Origin: an uncultured Anaerotignum sp.
GTDB lineage: Bacteria > Bacillota > Clostridia > Lachnospirales > Anaerotignaceae
Assembly (NCBI GenBank): GCA_910578425.1
Contig: CAJTQX010000004.1
Span: forward strand, 32,491-96,490
Length of the DNA stretch: 64,000 bases
Reading direction: 5' to 3'
The notes below the pieces were generated by a model. It was given only the letters and a program-made list of their open reading frames with translations. It did no database searches and had not been told where the DNA came from. Each line of letters begins with the position of its first letter. Position 1 is the stretch's first letter. This document shows, piece after piece, positions 61,829 through 64,000 of this stretch. The translations under genes were made by a program, and so were the position numbers.

Positions 61829-62210
61829 TGAAAATCACTCCCTGATTTTTTTTCAGAAAATTGGGCAGCCGTTTCCATACCTGTGGCATTTGTGGAAATG
61901 CTGTCATTTCCTGATGTACCTAGTATAGCACAGGCAATTCTGGCAGGCAATGGTACTTGTTGCCAGCAATAATTGCCAAAAACGCTGACATTATCCGCTT
62001 TTTCTGCAATTTCCCACAATGAGCCAGAATTTGACAGGATACAGGAAGATATCCTGCGGCTTCTGCCCTCTGCAGCACTCTGTATGGAATAATTCTTTAC
62101 ATTTTGCGCGTTTCTGCTAAAATAAAAATAGGACAATCCGGGGAGCTTGCTTCGTATCTCCCCGCAGGCATTGGGATACGGAACAGGCTCTAAAAAAGAG
62201 GAGGGCGTAT
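61829..62210. promoter_or_regulatory. Divergent promoters between the CAP gene and the FtsA-like gene
   Basis: CAP side (minus): TTGCCT and TATACT are 17 bases apart (about 61921-61949), in a stretch with several TTGCC/GGCAA copies, which could be an operator. FtsA-like side (plus): TTTACA (62096-62101) and TAAAAT (62118-62123) are 16 bases apart. GAGGAGGG precedes ATG 62211. Otherwise no gene. Confidence 0.6.
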
Positions 62211-64000
62211 ATGGCGGATTTGGAAAATACAGCATTCCAGAATAACCTGGTTTTTGCACTGGATATTGGAACAAGGAGCATCATTGGCATGGTGGGACGC
62301 TTGCAGGATGACCGCGTGAATATTCTGGCGGTGGAGAAGGCGGAGCATACAGGCCGCGCTATGGTAGACGGGCAGATCGAAAATATAGACAAGGTTGCGG
62401 CTCTGGCTGAGGAGGTCAAAAAGCGGCTGGAAAAACAACTGGATGTTGAACTGAAACGCGTCAGCATTGCGGCGGCAGGGCGTGCTCTGCGGACGCAGCG
62501 GGTGACGTATGAGATTGAACTGCCGGATGTGCAGCTTGTGACGGAGGAAACTGTCAGCCGTCTGGAGGCAGGAGCCATCAGTGCGGCAGAAGCGGAGTTT
62601 TCCGGAGAAAATGAGGAAGAACAGACGCACCGCCGTTTTTATCTGGTAGGCTATTCTGTCTGCCAGTATTATCTGGACGATTATATGATGTCCAGCCTGA
62701 AAGACCATCATGGCAAGCATATCCGCGCGGATATCATTGCAACATTCCTGCCGGGCGAGGTGGTGGAAAGCCTGTACACCACAATGCATAAAATTGGTTT
62801 GGAAGTCGCCAGCATCACGCTGGAGCCTATTGCGGCAATCAATGCTGCCATACCCGAAAGCCTTCGTCTTCTGAACCTCGCGCTTGCTGATATTGGCGCG
62901 GGGACGTCGGATATTGCTGCGTGCCGCGATGGCAGCGTGATTGGCTATACTATGGCAACGATTGCCGGAGATGAAGTGACCGAGACCATTATGAAGGAAT
63001 ACCTTGTTGACTTCCAGACGGCAGAAATCATAAAATCCCAGCTGGAGGAACGCGCCGATATCTCCTTTATAGACGTGCTGGGCTTCGAGCAGAAAATTTC
63101 TTATGATGAAGTGATGAGCTGTGTCAACCAGACAACAGAAAAGCTCTGCGCCGAGATTTCTGCAAAAATCAAGGAGGTCAATGGCGGCGTACCTTCGGCT
63201 GTGTTCCTTTCCGGCGGCGGCAGCAGGCTGAAGGGACTGCGCGAGGGGATCATCAACGCGCTGGAAATGAACCCCGGGCGCGTTGCCATTGCGGGCAATA
63301 ACTTCAAGATACATGCGTTTTCCGATACCATTGATATCAATAATCCGGAATACGCAACGCCGATCGGTATTCTCGTTTCCTCCGGCCTGAACCTGATTAA
63401 CGACAGCTTTCAGATCTCGCTGAACGGACGCCCGGCGAAGCTGTTCCGCAGCGGTGCGTTTACGGCGCGCGATCTGCTTATGATGAATGGGTACAGCTAT
63501 CAGGATATGATTGGACGTTCCGGTAAAAATATCGTTGTTTCCGTTAATGGGGAGCGGGTGGTTTTCTATGGCACACATGCAGAGCCTGCTGTTCTGAAAA
63601 TCAACGGACGGGAAGGCAAGCTTTCCGACACCATTCATGCCGGGGACGAAATCACGTTTACTTCTGCCGTTAACGGCGCGACGCCGGACTGTACGCTGAA
63701 AGACATTCAGGGAATTGACAGCGCAAAAAGGGTCAGACTGAACGGAGAGAGCGTTGCGCTGAGCACGCCGTTGAAATTCGGGGACATTATTACATTCGAG
63801 GAGGCCGATGAAGCTGGCTATGGCAGCTTTGCGGAAACAACAGATGATGAAATTCTGGGCGGCTGGGATGATTCGGCTGATACTGTAATGGAGGAAGCTG
63901 AAAGCACTGAATTGCCTGTAAGCACAGAGGTGCCTGTAAGTACAGAATTGCCTGTAAGCACAGAGGTGCCTGTAAGTACAGAATTGCCTGTAAGCACAGA
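62211..64000 (+). CDS. FtsA/PilM-like ASKHA ATPase (partial, runs off the window)
   Basis: At least 596 residues, no stop before the edge. Actin-like ATPase fold: ALDIGTRSIIGMVG (phosphate 1, near 15-28), an FtsA-type SHS2 insertion, LNLALADIGAGTSDIAACRDG (phosphate 2 region, near 225-245), FLSGGGSRLKGL (adenosine motif, near 333-344). From about residue 400 comes a beta-rich extension (SLNGRPAKLF, VNGERVVFYGTHAEP) and then tandem STELPVSTEVPV repeats. FtsA tethers FtsZ to the membrane; PilM-like proteins serve pili. Which applies cannot be told here; the extension argues for a clostridial FtsA-like paralogue. Confidence 0.75.
   Translation, partial: MADLENTAFQNNLVFALDIGTRSIIGMVGRLQDDRVNILAVEKAEHTGRAMVDGQIENIDKVAALAEEVKKRLEKQLDVELKRVSIAAAGRALRTQRVTYEIELPDVQLVTEETVSRLEAGAISAAEAEFSGENEEEQTHRRFYLVGYSVCQYYLDDYMMSSLKDHHGKHIRADIIATFLPGEVVESLYTTMHKIGLEVASITLEPIAAINAAIPESLRLLNLALADIGAGTSDIAACRDGSVIGYTMATIAGDEVTETIMKEYLVDFQTAEIIKSQLEERADISFIDVLGFEQKISYDEVMSCVNQTTEKLCAEISAKIKEVNGGVPSAVFLSGGGSRLKGLREGIINALEMNPGRVAIAGNNFKIHAFSDTIDINNPEYATPIGILVSSGLNLINDSFQISLNGRPAKLFRSGAFTARDLLMMNGYSYQDMIGRSGKNIVVSVNGERVVFYGTHAEPAVLKINGREGKLSDTIHAGDEITFTSAVNGATPDCTLKDIQGIDSAKRVRLNGESVALSTPLKFGDIITFEEADEAGYGSFAETTDDEILGGWDDSADTVMEEAESTELPVSTEVPVSTELPVSTEVPVSTELPVST
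63903..64000 (+). repeat. In-frame tandem repeat at the FtsA-like C-terminus
   Basis: 18-base units of the type AGCACAGAGGTGCCTGTA and AGTACAGAATTGCCTGTA alternate, five full units and a partial sixth, giving STEVPV and STELPV. Copy number probably varies between strains. The array continues past the edge. Confidence 0.9.

Noticed and set aside
1..64000. CRISPR array, tRNA or rRNA genes
   Set aside because: No regularly spaced identical repeats with unique spacers, no tRNA T-loop with acceptor pairing and no rRNA signature were seen; the tandem repeat at 63903 has no spacers and is coding.

Overview
The window looks like an origin-proximal chromosome segment of a motile, low-to-medium GC anaerobe of the class Clostridia, probably Lachnospirales-like. 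The evidence is family content and gene order: a recF tail, gyrB/gyrA, parA/parB with parS sites, a FlgM-to-CsrA flagellar block arranged as in Firmicutes, T-box leaders on serS and metNIQ, a K+-dependent-type membrane pyrophosphatase, and dtd-hemZ-hisS beside relA. The species cannot be fixed from sequence reading alone. No rRNA, tRNA, CRISPR array, prophage or intact insertion sequence was seen.

Layout. 1-8.3 kb: end of recF, then flgM-flgN-flgK-flgL-yviE-like-fliW-csrA; FlgK is about twice normal size. 8.3-14.5 kb: serS (minus) and metNIQ (plus), divergently transcribed and each behind a T-box, then a secreted stalk-domain protein. 14.5-19.2 kb (minus): HAD phosphatase, a cluster of DnaA boxes, a DUF4446 gene, parB, parA, two parS sites, a lipid kinase. 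19.2-24.7 kb: argS, a MarR-GNAT fusion, a FadR-type regulator, a CapA-type lipoprotein, a small membrane protein. 25-31 kb: gyrB, a repeat-filled spacer with a duplicated gyrB tail, gyrA, map. 31.7-34.1 kb (minus): a TtcA-like enzyme, a tyrosine recombinase, a Nudix CoA pyrophosphatase. 34.4-42.6 kb (plus): GH3 lipoprotein, relA, dtd-hemZ-hisS, an ECF S-component, a VanZ-like protein. 42.9-49.2 kb: trkA, trkH, hppA and a B3/B4 protein, a potassium/ion-energetics group. 49.3-52.6 kb: HpcH aldolase with an XRE regulator, a tiny divergent gene, an LCP cell-wall ligase, an unknown gene. 52.9-59.1 kb (minus): polyamine uptake genes potA, potB, potC, potD with an XRE-cupin regulator; the cluster is interrupted by an AT-rich small gene, and PotA carries an unusual insertion. 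59.7-64 kb: PLP aminotransferase, secreted CAP protein, and an FtsA-like ATPase running off the right edge.

The most unusual signals are: (i) a family of modular, palindrome-rich intergenic repeats, about a dozen copies from 10.6 kb rightward, whose stems change while staying paired; (ii) four perfect DnaA boxes within 87 bp, 3 kb from two parS sites and more than 15 kb from recF; (iii) PotA with surface-protein-like Ig-type sequence inside its TOBE domain; (iv) a 1275-residue FlgK with coiled-coil, YD-like and beta-repeat insertions; (v) a structured, unclassified leader between flgK and flgL; (vi) a tandem nucleotide repeat in the FtsA-like gene.
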